64,000 nucleotides of DNA, taken from Chryseobacterium sp. SSA4.19 (lineage in GTDB: Bacteria; Bacteroidota; Bacteroidia; Flavobacteriales; Weeksellaceae). Positions 1 through 9,006 of this stretch are shown piece after piece. Position 1 is the stretch's first letter; the number at the start of each line of letters is the position of its first letter. The notes below the pieces were generated by a model. That model worked only from the letters and a program-made list of their open reading frames with translations. It had not been told where the DNA came from and did no database searches. Location of the stretch: the NCBI RefSeq assembly GCF_022601875.1, contig NZ_JAKVIP010000008.1, forward strand, positions 98,689 through 162,688, given 5' to 3'. The position numbers were made by a program, and so were the translations under genes.

Positions 1-1
1 G

Positions 2-1104
2 ATCAGGCATCTGGGAGACATTCCGGCTAAAGCTTATGAACTAACAACAGCATCTTTAAAACACGTTCGCTCTCCCCTGCCCCGGTCAATGCCAATATAA
101 GTATGGACATCGATGAATCACAGAAAAGCGCGGCAGGCAGTGCAGCTGTAGAAGTTTTTACCGTTTCGGGAAACACTACTGTCCCGTTCCTTTATCCGGG
201 ATGTTGCTCAGATATTGAAATGCGTAAACCTGACACCAGTGAAACCTCCTATTTTACAAAGGTAACTATTACAGAAGTGGTTCATGAAATCAATGCAAGA
301 GGATATTATACCGGAAGTTTCGAAGCTGTGGCTGAAGGGACAGGCTTTATGCCCAAACCGGATTTTGTCATTCCAAATGCACAACCGCAGATAGCCACTG
401 TAATTTCCAATACTGATCCTATGAACCAGGGAAGGATACAGGTACAGTTCGACTGGCAACGAAATCCTGATAACACTCATTTTATCAGAATGATGAGCCC
501 TGATGCAGGCGGAACAGACGCGGTCACCCAAAACAGAGGATTCGTAGCCATTCCTGAAGTTGGTGACCAGGTTATGGTAGGATTTGAATATAACCATCCT
601 GATTTTCCATTTGCCATGGGCAGAATGTTTCACGGGCAGGTTGCTTTGGGAGGCGGGCTGAACAATCATATTAAATCATTACAGACCAGAAGCGGGAATA
701 AAATTATATTCAATGATCAGGAAGGAAGTATTTTTATAGAAGATCCTAGCGGCAATACCTACTTAATGGACGGAAAAGGAAACATTACAGTAAACGCTCC
801 TAAAAACATGACATTTACCGCAGGAGAAAATGTACAGATCAATGCAGGACGTAATATTATTGCTTCTGCACAGAGAAACGTTAACATCATGGCCGGCGAA
901 GATATTACTGAAACGGCAAACGATGATTACAACCTGACAGCCAGCAACATTATTGAAACTGCTGAAGCAGGCAGAAGTTCCAGAGCGAAAAATATTACGG
1001 AAAATATGGAAGCGGGCTCTTATATCAGTACAAAAGATGCTATTAACGTGGAAAGTGCTAAAGAGGTTAATATCAACAGTGGTAAACAGGTAAAAATGCA
1101 GTAA
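2..1104 (+). CDS. vgrG: VgrG spike protein of a Bacteroidota type VI secretion system, 5'-partial, apparent frameshift
   Basis: VgrG forms the trimeric tip of the T6SS tube and carries effectors. From 103 the frame encodes a VgrG gp5/OB-like stretch (DPMNQGRIQVQFDW, EVGDQVMVGFEYNHPDFPF) followed by a beta-helical needle rich in short N/I/G repeats and ending in KQVKMQ. Upstream, bases 2-61 read in a different frame as HLGDIPAKAYELTTASLK, which is also VgrG-like; that frame stops at 98-100. Family resemblance therefore crosses from frame 2 to frame 1 between about 55 and 85, around a TTTAAAA run and C4 runs, so one base appears lost or two gained. It may be a real lesion or a sequencing error. 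The gene begins outside the window. One base separates it from the next gene, as expected for VgrG plus cargo. Confidence 0.85.
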
Positions 1105-1105
1105 A

Positions 1106-2344
1106 ATGGCTGGTGAAGGCGGAAATATCATACGGAATGTATTCGGCAAATCTTACAAGGAAGCAGAACATATCATGAAGGATGCTTCCAAAGGAACCTT
1201 GGACTTCAAATCGCCACAGGAAAACACTTTTTATGGTAAAAAAGGAGGCAAGAAATTAGATGATTATCAGGTTAAAAAAGAAACTGAACCCATCAGGGTA
1301 AAAGTTGTTAAGTGCTTTGAAGATTTAGAATGCACTAAAGAAGTGAAAATTATAGAAAAGGGCAGAAAGTATTTTTATAAAGCCATCTAATACAGCAGAG
1401 CAGCTACCAAAGCAGAATTAAAAACTCTTAAATGGGCGATACAGTATGATGAAACGGCTTTAGCCAATGCCTCACAGGTAGCCGGAGAAGAAAAGATCTC
1501 ATACGTCGTACCTAATGACCGGGATATAAAAAAGCTTACAGTATATGCTTTCTTTAAAACACCCGATCAAAATGTTAATGCGGAAGTTGAAGTTATTTTT
1601 CCACATGTCAGAATTATCATTACCAATGAAATTACCGGATATACAATACAAGGGTTAAAAGGAGAAGATTATACTTTTTCTGATCCGGCAGTTGTTGTTC
1701 CTACTTATAAAGTAAATATTTTAAGTTATAATGCCAATAACAAAAACGGTAAAAAAGAATTCTCATTTAATGTGACCAGAGATGGCTGGTATAATTTGGA
1801 AAAAAACAAGAATGGACATTATGAGCTTCTTAACAGAGCTTTTGTTCCTTCAAACTGGGAGCAAAATTTATACGGGGTATATTGGATTCCAAGCTACCCG
1901 AATTTAGCCAAGGTTTTCAGATCTGGATTGGACGCCTTCATTTTTACCCGTTTTGGAAAAAGAAAGATTCCTGCCAAACCATTACGGACCCAGAAAATGG
2001 CTAATGGAAAAGACATTGAACATGCCAGAACGGACGAAAACTTTGCAACAGATGTTATGATTCATGTGGGAGGTACTTACGAAGTCAATGGATATGATCA
2101 TCTTGGGGGTTCATTAGGATGCTTTGCTTTTATTTCTGATGATGATATTTATTCTACTCCTGAACTGGCAAAAAAAGCATCCGATGACGATAGCTATGAT
2201 GATAAGACTACCAATGCAGACTGGAAAAAAATAGCAGACAGAATTATTAAACTTTCTTTTGAAAAAAAGAAAGAACTCAGAATTCTGCTTGATTATCGTG
2301 ATGAAAGTAAAAACTATTATCCTAAAGAAGTATTGAGTGAATAA
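1106..2344 (+). pseudogene. T6SS cargo effector with L,D-transpeptidase-like C-terminal domain, interrupted by in-frame TAA
   Basis: One frame runs from ATG 1106 to the stop at 2342-2344 (413 codons) with a single internal TAA at 1388-1390 (codon 95). After the stop the frame continues without a break (YSRAATKAELKTLKWAIQYD), so the flanks belong to one protein. The sequence around the stop (KYFYKAI, stop, YSRAAT) fits loss of one codon by a point change such as AAA or GAA to TAA. The C-terminal third has IHVGG, then 15 residues, then SLGCF (His codon 320, Cys codon 339). This matches the spacing of the YkuD-type H-x14-17-[S/T]-x-G-C catalytic motif, also seen in Tlde1-type T6SS effectors. Predicted job: periplasmic peptidoglycan attack on rivals. 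It follows vgrG directly. As sequenced only 94 residues would be made unless the stop is read through. The assignment by motif is inference. Confidence 0.65.
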
Positions 2345-2617
2345 ATGATTATGAAAAAGATTTTATTAATAACTGGAGTATTAATCGGTATTTTTTTCTC
2401 ACTGTGGGATTCAATGACGAGTTATGCAGATACAGCACCCATAGATGATGAAATAGGAATTGAAATTATTTCTTGGCCATTTTTTATTAAAAAAACCATT
2501 ATCTATATGGTTATTGGTGGCTTAACTGGTTTTCTAACAGGTTTTATTATCCACAAACTTATCAGATCCGAAAAAAAAGTAATATTTCTAAATCTTAAAA
2601 AATTGAATTCTAAGTAA
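2345..2617 (+). CDS. small two-helix membrane protein, candidate immunity protein
   Basis: This 90-residue protein has an N-terminal hydrophobic segment (ITGVLIGIFFSLW) that could be a signal peptide cleaved near SYA-DT or a membrane anchor. A short acidic stretch of about 25 residues follows, then a second helix (IIYMVIGGLTGFLTGFII) and a basic cytoplasmic tail. The ATG starts on the base after the stop of the effector gene, indicating tight translational coupling. A small membrane or periplasmic protein directly behind a peptidoglycan-targeting T6SS effector is the usual place for its immunity factor, and that is the inferred role. I do not recognise the family. MKKIL at the third residue is an alternative start. 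Confidence 0.6.
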   Translation: MIMKKILLITGVLIGIFFSLWDSMTSYADTAPIDDEIGIEIISWPFFIKKTIIYMVIGGLTGFLTGFIIHKLIRSEKKVIFLNLKKLNSK

Positions 2618-2677
2618 ATGCATGGAATTTTAATATCACTTAAATAACCTCTTATCTACACCTGAAAACAAAGAAGC

Positions 2678-3472
2678 ATGGAGAAAAACCGGGTAAGACC
2701 TTTTCAAAAATATTCAACAGAAGCCCATATCTATAAGGCAGAGAACTCCCTTGAGATCAGATTTAGCGAAACTAAAGGTTTCAATTCATCTTATAAGATA
2801 GTTCTTCAGGAAACTCAAAACGAAGATCAAACCAAGAACTGGGTGATAGAGAAAATTGAAGAAGCTCCCCTGCCATCTGAAAATAGCTTCATGGAAATCC
2901 TTCACGAATTGGAACAAAGCTCTTATCCTGTCACTATAAAAGTAGATGAAAAAGGATTTTTTTTAAATGCCGTAGATCATCAAAAGAATATAGAGAGCTG
3001 GAAACAGAAAACAAAAGACATCCATGAGAAATATACAAATGCCGAAGTATTCAGAAACAAGTATCTGACTGCTATGGAAGATGAAAATGCTTTTTACACA
3101 AACAAATTGAAAGAACCATTTTGGAATCTTCTGCTTTTTGCTCCTTCCTATGTAGATAATGGTGAAAAAAATCAGGAATTTATAACATGGAATATCAAGG
3201 GAATAGGAAGTTTAGAATGTCCCGGAATTATTAGAGCAGAACAAAGAAGCTATGGTTTTGATGCTTTTTTCACTTCGAAATTTATAATACCTGAAACGAT
3301 TAAAGAAGAGATCAATAAAAAATATATACGTCATGCAACGCAATACATCGCAGAATTGACCTTACAATTGCAATACTTTTCCCAGAAAAAGCAATATGCA
3401 AAAAAGAAAGCAGATTTTATCCTGTCAGACGGAAATAAAATAGTATATCAGGAGACAAGCAGCCTTACATAA
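2678..3472 (+). CDS. conserved protein of unknown function in T6SS cargo island (possible loading factor)
   Basis: This 264-residue protein has no signal peptide and no membrane segment. It looks alpha/beta with charged helical stretches, for example residues 105-150 and a helical C-terminal region around 215-250 rich in Gln, Lys and Tyr. I do not recognise the family. It sits 60 bp after the putative immunity gene and 17 bp before the PAAR-like giant. A cytoplasmic protein immediately upstream of a large PAAR effector often acts as an adaptor or chaperone that loads it onto VgrG; here that is only a positional inference. No catalytic motif is evident. Confidence 0.55.
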   Translation: MEKNRVRPFQKYSTEAHIYKAENSLEIRFSETKGFNSSYKIVLQETQNEDQTKNWVIEKIEEAPLPSENSFMEILHELEQSSYPVTIKVDEKGFFLNAVDHQKNIESWKQKTKDIHEKYTNAEVFRNKYLTAMEDENAFYTNKLKEPFWNLLLFAPSYVDNGEKNQEFITWNIKGIGSLECPGIIRAEQRSYGFDAFFTSKFIIPETIKEEINKKYIRHATQYIAELTLQLQYFSQKKQYAKKKADFILSDGNKIVYQETSSLT

Positions 3473-3489
3473 CATTATGAATATTTGAA

Positions 3490-6400
3490 ATGGCGAATAA
3501 AGGATTTATCATTGTAGAAGGAGCTACTGCATACTGTAGCAGCTCTGTAATCAATAACTCCAAAGGCACCGCTGTTCCAATGGAGGTAAAAAGCCAGAAA
3601 AAAAAGCTCGGTAAAAATAAATATTTTGCCCAGAACAAACCTGTAGCTACTTATCTTGATGATAAAGCAGAAAGCTTCGGCGGAGGTAATGGGTTCGGCA
3701 ACTGTAAGGGATCGGACGGAAAAACATATCCCTGCAAAGGAAAATGCAATCTGAAATATAAAGATTATTATGAAAATGTAGAGTTCAACAAAAGCATGAA
3801 AGTACTGCTGGATGTTTCTACAGCTACCTGCCCGGGATATGGCATTCCGGGAACCGTTGCATTTGCCACAACCGGACAGGCCAATAACGTTTCGCAGATT
3901 GATGTAAAAGAAGCAGATGAGTTCTCTGTGGCCAACATATCGCCTCAATGGGAAACATCAGGTGCATCTTCCGCTACAACATCAGTGAATTCTATTTCGA
4001 TGACGCTCCCTGTTCCTGTTTCGAAGCCAAGCGGAATCTATTATTATATCCAACTGCAAAAAAATCCTTTCACTTCTTTTCTAAATCCTTTCTCCACAGA
4101 TAACCTTACACTGAATGCGCAATTTAAAGGAGATGCCACAAAAATTATATGGGCTCTTTTCAAAGGGGAAGATACCAAAGACAAAATAAAAACCTTTATT
4201 GGTCTGGGAAGTGTTTTCAATCAATCAATGGAGAAATTGTTTGAGAATCTGGCAGAAGGAAATTACAGGCTGGAAGCCTACGGAAAAAAAGCGGGTGATA
4301 AAAACTGTGCGATCATTATTGAAGTCGTAAAAGATTTCGTTAAAAAAATCATTATTCCGGGAACTTCTAGCCTTGTTAATATTCCGATTCCTGTATCTGT
4401 GGAATATAAACTGGCTACAAGTTCAGATCAGATGAAGATCCTGAACAGAAACAATTTAATGCCCTCCGGCACAGCACAATGGCGGATAAAACAGGGCACA
4501 ACCGTACTTTATAACAGTCATTCAGGAACTTCCTCACCTCATCTTGTTGGCGTATTAAAAACAAGCACAACCGCGACCTTAAGCTTTAAAAATGCAGGAA
4601 AATATACAGTAGAAGCATTTACCGATCCCAATGATCCAAAACCGGAATCCGTAGAGATCAAAATTGAAAATACATTAGGGGTAATGGGCGTCAGTGGAGA
4701 ACCGGGACTCCTCCGGTGTGGGGATATGCTGAAAGTACAGGCATCCAAATTTAATGTGGCTTATCTTCCGGCCGTTGGGAAAACCGTACACTGGTACCTC
4801 AAAAAAGAAGGGAAAGGCAGAATAGCAGCATTTGAAAATTCTTCCTCTTTTAAAACCGCCATCATCAATAAAAGAGCTGATGCTTTTCTCAGCCAAGACG
4901 CTCAACTTTCCACGGGAGACTATTTAGGAAAATATGTTCTGGAAGCCTATGCGAACCCACTTGGAACAGGAAAACAGCCCGCTTTTACAGGATCAGATAC
5001 CTTCCATTTTGAGATCATTAAAAATGTGATTGACAAATTCTCACTTCCGACAGGAAATATTCCCAAAGGAACAAAAATAAAATATAGCGCTTCCGCAAGA
5101 ATTGCAGCATTAACAGGAAATGAAGCGATAAAAATAGAAGTCCCGCCGAATGTTACCGATAATGGAGATGGAACACTTACCTTCAACGAACTGGGTGAGT
5201 TTACAATTTCAGCTTATTTAACAGGTACGAATACAGATAATAAAAAAATTGACACGAAAATAAAAGTTTCACAGCCCGCTATAAAAAGAGCACTATGGGC
5301 ATATGGAACAGGCGTGAAACGTACAGAAACAGGATTCGGAGAAGATACCTACGGCTTTGTCGAAATTGAAGGACTTCAAAATCAAAACCTAAAAGTGAAA
5401 GTATGGGTAAAAGGAGAAGGCGATGATTTCTACAAAGAAAAAGAGAAATACATGCTAGAAGAAAAAAGCATAACGCTCAACAATGAAGGCAAAACTTCTT
5501 TCCTGATAAATATCAATGAAGATTATAAGAAAAAACTGGACGCTGCCATTCCCAAAACGGCAGAAAACCCTACTCCAAAATACCGCCTGGTATTTACTAT
5601 AGAACTGCAGGCAGGAACCTCAACAGAAATTGTGCTTCCTACCAATATTTCAATTGAAGGAACACGTCCTGTGGTTATTGATCCTGCCACAACCTATCTG
5701 GAAGTATTGGATTCTAACGAAGAACTTATCATTACTTCTGAACAGAAAATTGTTTCCATTATGTTTTCTACTGAAAACGGAAAAGAGCTACAGCGTGAAC
5801 AGACTTTCTATGGGAAAACCCATAAAATATGGGTGCATACGGTAAATATGACAGAAGAGACTTTGAAAATTGATGTTTTCAAGGAAGTTCCTAAAGAAGG
5901 CCTCAATGAAAAAGACCACATTGTATATACCCACGAAAGCAAGGAGACTTACAAAGAAGAAAAAACGGGTAAAGACGGTCTGATAGAAGTTTCTTTTACA
6001 GCTAAAGATGAATGGAAAACCCCTCCTAAAAACTTCGATTATTATATTGCACAGGTTTCAAGACAGCTGAAAGATCCTGCTGATCCCAATAAAAAGATCT
6101 GGAAAGCTGAAAAAATTCAGGTAACCTTAAACAACACCCTTCCGGCTGATCTTGTACGTACAGAGGATATGGAAAAGCTGGGCATAAAAGCTCATAAAAA
6201 AGACGGAACCCCTTTTACACAGGATGAAATGATGGAACTCAGAAAACAGTTTATCTTTTATGAAGCCGGCTGCCTGAAAGTTTCACAGAAAGAAACCCCG
6301 GAAGCTATTGATAATGATGTGATGCCCGTAGTAGTGGAAATGGCAGAGGTAAAAAGAGAAGGAGGAGGTTGTCCTCGTTGCAATGAACCGATAACTGCAG

Positions 6401-7773
6401 ATCAATTAAAACAAATATTTCCTAATGCTGATTCCTCAGTACTAACACAGGTTGCTGCTGCCTATACAAAGTATATGAAAGAAATAGGAATGAATACCTG
6501 TTGGAACAAAGCACATCTATTCGCTCAGGCAAGAGTTGAATCAGGGACATCTCTTCATATAAAAGACGGAGAAAACTTCAATTGGTATTGGAAAAAATTA
6601 CCTGGCACTTTTGCTGCATTCAAAACAACAGAAGGAAGAAATAATGCAAAACTTTGGGGACGCGCTGTTGAAAAGCCAGCTATACCAGGAGTATCTCAGG
6701 AAAACCAAAAAAATATTGCAAACTGGGCATATTCTCCAACAAGTGCCAAAGGGAAAGAATTAGGCAATACGGAATCTGGAGACGGATGGAACTTTAGAGG
6801 TAAAGGTCTTATACAGCTGACCGGAAGAAAGGCGTATGAATATGCCAACACTTATACAAAAAAAGAAGGGGCAGATATTATCGCAGATCCGGATCTAGTG
6901 TTAACAAATGTTGCGATTTCTGTAATTTCTTCCATGGCTTTTTTCAAATGGAAAGGAATCAATTCAATCGTAAATGGATCGAAGGATACTTTACCTGTAA
7001 GCAAAAAAGTAGGTAAAATGGTAGAAACAAAAGATGAACAGGGAAAAACATCTGACAACTACAAAGAAAAGCAAAAGGCATTTGACGAATTTCCTTCCAA
7101 AACATTCAAGACCTCAGAATGTGAATGGGGCAAAGCAGTAGATATCAATCTTGCCGGCAGGAGCCCATGGATGGAAATTGCAATTGCTGAAGCCAAAGTC
7201 TATGGTGGTAAAGATGAAGGAACAATCGACAGCAGAATCAAAACTTATCATAAAGACGGAGGAGGAACAGATGCAGGAAGTGGAACAGCATGGTGTGCGT
7301 CATTTGTCTGTTGGTGTATTGAGCAAAAAGATCTACCAAGTCCACATTCTGCAGGCTCCAGAATGTTTTTAACAAGTGCCAAAGCTGAAAAATGTGAGGC
7401 ATTTTTTGGTGCGGTTGCTATATTTTCAGATTGTAATTCTACAGGCACCAATATAGAAACTTCCGGACATGCTACATTTGTTTTTGGAAAACTACCTGGG
7501 ACAGAAATCTATGCATGTTTGGGGGGAAATCAATCTGATAAACTGAAAATGTCAAGCTATAATTGCAGTGGAAATGTGTTTGTATCATGGAAGGAGAAAA
7601 ATGGAACAGAACATTATAAAATTTTTAGAGGATTTTATAAACCTAAAGGCTATGTTATTAAAGACATGGATAAATTAAATAACAAAGACAATTATTCATC
7701 TGCAGATGAAGCTAGCAAAAAAGCGTTAAATTTAGATATTAAATCAGATGAAAATGGCGAAAGTTCAAGATAA
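3490..7773 (+). CDS. PAAR-like (DUF4280) giant effector with Ig-like stalk, GH19-like and TIGR02594-type peptidoglycan hydrolase domains
   Basis: The protein has 1427 residues. Residues 1-140 form a DUF4280 PAAR-like cap (EGATAYCSSS, GNCKGSDGKTYPCKGKC, TATCPGYGIPGTVAF) that should sharpen the VgrG tip. Residues about 160-940 are a chain of beta-rich Ig/PKD-like modules (for example GKYTVEAFTDPNDP and GEFTISAYLTG). Residues about 965-1190 resemble GH19 chitinase/lysozyme: FAQARVES with Glu1017 as likely acid, and GDGWNFRGKGLIQLTGR at 1097-1113. Residues 1225-1400 match the TIGR02594/CHAP-NlpC-like fold: SPWMEIA, AWCASFVCWC with Cys1269, and SGHATFVF with His1327. Together they could cut both glycan strands and peptide stems in target periplasm. 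The next gene overlaps its 3' end by 26 bp and is a predicted exported lipoprotein, consistent with immunity. No signal peptide, as expected for T6SS cargo. Confidence 0.85.
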   Translation: MANKGFIIVEGATAYCSSSVINNSKGTAVPMEVKSQKKKLGKNKYFAQNKPVATYLDDKAESFGGGNGFGNCKGSDGKTYPCKGKCNLKYKDYYENVEFNKSMKVLLDVSTATCPGYGIPGTVAFATTGQANNVSQIDVKEADEFSVANISPQWETSGASSATTSVNSISMTLPVPVSKPSGIYYYIQLQKNPFTSFLNPFSTDNLTLNAQFKGDATKIIWALFKGEDTKDKIKTFIGLGSVFNQSMEKLFENLAEGNYRLEAYGKKAGDKNCAIIIEVVKDFVKKIIIPGTSSLVNIPIPVSVEYKLATSSDQMKILNRNNLMPSGTAQWRIKQGTTVLYNSHSGTSSPHLVGVLKTSTTATLSFKNAGKYTVEAFTDPNDPKPESVEIKIENTLGVMGVSGEPGLLRCGDMLKVQASKFNVAYLPAVGKTVHWYLKKEGKGRIAAFENSSSFKTAIINKRADAFLSQDAQLSTGDYLGKYVLEAYANPLGTGKQPAFTGSDTFHFEIIKNVIDKFSLPTGNIPKGTKIKYSASARIAALTGNEAIKIEVPPNVTDNGDGTLTFNELGEFTISAYLTGTNTDNKKIDTKIKVSQPAIKRALWAYGTGVKRTETGFGEDTYGFVEIEGLQNQNLKVKVWVKGEGDDFYKEKEKYMLEEKSITLNNEGKTSFLININEDYKKKLDAAIPKTAENPTPKYRLVFTIELQAGTSTEIVLPTNISIEGTRPVVIDPATTYLEVLDSNEELIITSEQKIVSIMFSTENGKELQREQTFYGKTHKIWVHTVNMTEETLKIDVFKEVPKEGLNEKDHIVYTHESKETYKEEKTGKDGLIEVSFTAKDEWKTPPKNFDYYIAQVSRQLKDPADPNKKIWKAEKIQVTLNNTLPADLVRTEDMEKLGIKAHKKDGTPFTQDEMMELRKQFIFYEAGCLKVSQKETPEAIDNDVMPVVVEMAEVKREGGGCPRCNEPITADQLKQIFPNADSSVLTQVAAAYTKYMKEIGMNTCWNKAHLFAQARVESGTSLHIKDGENFNWYWKKLPGTFAAFKTTEGRNNAKLWGRAVEKPAIPGVSQENQKNIANWAYSPTSAKGKELGNTESGDGWNFRGKGLIQLTGRKAYEYANTYTKKEGADIIADPDLVLTNVAISVISSMAFFKWKGINSIVNGSKDTLPVSKKVGKMVETKDEQGKTSDNYKEKQKAFDEFPSKTFKTSECEWGKAVDINLAGRSPWMEIAIAEAKVYGGKDEGTIDSRIKTYHKDGGGTDAGSGTAWCASFVCWCIEQKDLPSPHSAGSRMFLTSAKAEKCEAFFGAVAIFSDCNSTGTNIETSGHATFVFGKLPGTEIYACLGGNQSDKLKMSSYNCSGNVFVSWKEKNGTEHYKIFRGFYKPKGYVIKDMDKLNNKDNYSSADEASKKALNLDIKSDENGESSR

Positions 7774-8956
7774 ATTTATTATAACAAAGATTTTAATTAT
7801 TTCCTGTTTTTTCTGTCTAATCCAATGTCAGGAAAAAAGACACGAAGTGATTAATCAACACCTAAAAACCAATAATATGCAAAAAATAGAAATAAGCTCT
7901 GTTTTGGCAGAACAATTAAAGAAAGGTGCTGCTGAAGAATACGGAAGTTTTAGCAATTATTCCGAGAAGGACCTTAATTCCTTAATTGAAATTGAAGATT
8001 CTTTACTTCAATCCAATGGATACAAAAGTCCTGATAACAATCAGTTTGCTACAAAAGTGGAACAGATTTTTGGCAGAAAAATAGATTACAGTTCAGCTAC
8101 TAACTTTTTAAAACTTGATACCTCTGACAAATGTGATAAGGAAATAAACTTTGTACCCTTATCTTCAGAACATCAGAATCTATATATATCTAAAAAAAAT
8201 AAATTCCTTTCCTATTTTTATCCTATTCCTTTAATTATTGACTATCAGAAGCAATACCCTGAACTGAAAAATATTGAAGATAGTCCTATTGATATTGAAA
8301 CAAACGATGGACCCAATACAATAAAACGCTGGAAAGATATACCTAACTTAAAAGAACAGCAAAAAAAGAATACGCAAACATTGGTTGCCCGTAATATGTA
8401 TCTGTTTAACGATAATAAAACATATACGACTTGGCTGGTAATACAGGATCCTATCTTCGTGAAGTTATTGGTTAAACAATATGGCTATACGAAAGAACCC
8501 AAATTCACTACCCTTGCCATGAATGATTATCTTGAAAAGTATCAGACATCCACTGATATAGGAGATATTATTTTTGTGAAAGATTGTCAGGGAGAATTAC
8601 AAATACGAACAGAGCTGCTACAATATATTAAAGACCATACTAAATCAGATGAAAATAGATTATTGACAGCCCTGGAAAACTTTGGGTATGCTTTAAAAGA
8701 TAATACCAATTTCAATAAAGATGAAAAATATAAGATACTGGCATATATAGGTAATATTGTTGACCCTTTTTATCTTGATTTTGCAGGCATTAATTCAGGA
8801 AATACAGTTTGGAACGCAGAAAGTATATTATATAATAGCATCATACGTGATAAAAACATTATTTCTGTCTACCAGAAAAATAATTATTATGGATTATCAG
8901 ACTTAAAGGAAAGTTTAGCCCGGATACAGGGGATCATCGAACATGATTCACAATAA
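7748..8956 (+). CDS. exported lipoprotein, candidate immunity protein 1 (paralogue of the next gene)
   Basis: This 402-residue protein has a hydrophobic N-terminus ending in a lipobox-like LIQC (Cys27 from the first Met), so it should be anchored to a membrane facing the periplasm. It overlaps the 3' end of the giant PAAR effector by 26 bp, which implies coupled translation. It shares motifs in the same order with the following gene: FGRKIDYSS versus FGRTIDYRS, DKCDKEINF versus NKCDKKMNF, ARNMYLFND versus ARNLYLFNN, and ENNYFGL versus KNNYYGL near the end. I do not recognise the family. Position and export suggest it protects the producer from one of the two hydrolase domains. ATG 7754 is an alternative start. 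Confidence 0.7.
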   Translation: MKMAKVQDKFIITKILIISCFFCLIQCQEKRHEVINQHLKTNNMQKIEISSVLAEQLKKGAAEEYGSFSNYSEKDLNSLIEIEDSLLQSNGYKSPDNNQFATKVEQIFGRKIDYSSATNFLKLDTSDKCDKEINFVPLSSEHQNLYISKKNKFLSYFYPIPLIIDYQKQYPELKNIEDSPIDIETNDGPNTIKRWKDIPNLKEQQKKNTQTLVARNMYLFNDNKTYTTWLVIQDPIFVKLLVKQYGYTKEPKFTTLAMNDYLEKYQTSTDIGDIIFVKDCQGELQIRTELLQYIKDHTKSDENRLLTALENFGYALKDNTNFNKDEKYKILAYIGNIVDPFYLDFAGINSGNTVWNAESILYNSIIRDKNIISVYQKNNYYGLSDLKESLARIQGIIEHDSQ

Positions 8957-9006
8957 TTTTAAATAAAAAATAAGATCTGTTTTTTTCAAAGCAAACAAAT
9001 TATACA

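Noticed and set aside
55..61. T-TTA-AAA heptamer as a programmed -1 frameshift site in vgrG
   Set aside because: The heptamer fits the slippery consensus and would join the right frames. However, vgrG genes are not known to use frameshifting, no stem or pseudoknot is evident after it, and the protein match resumes closer to the C4 run, so an ordinary indel or read error is likelier.
208..669. Leftward 153-residue frame inside vgrG
   Set aside because: It is an antisense shadow of the VgrG coding frame with no family-like motif or promoter.
1772..2344. Separate 190-residue gene starting at ATG 1772
   Set aside because: The same frame is open from 1391 to 1771 with protein-like sequence and no other stop, so this is the 3' part of the interrupted effector gene.
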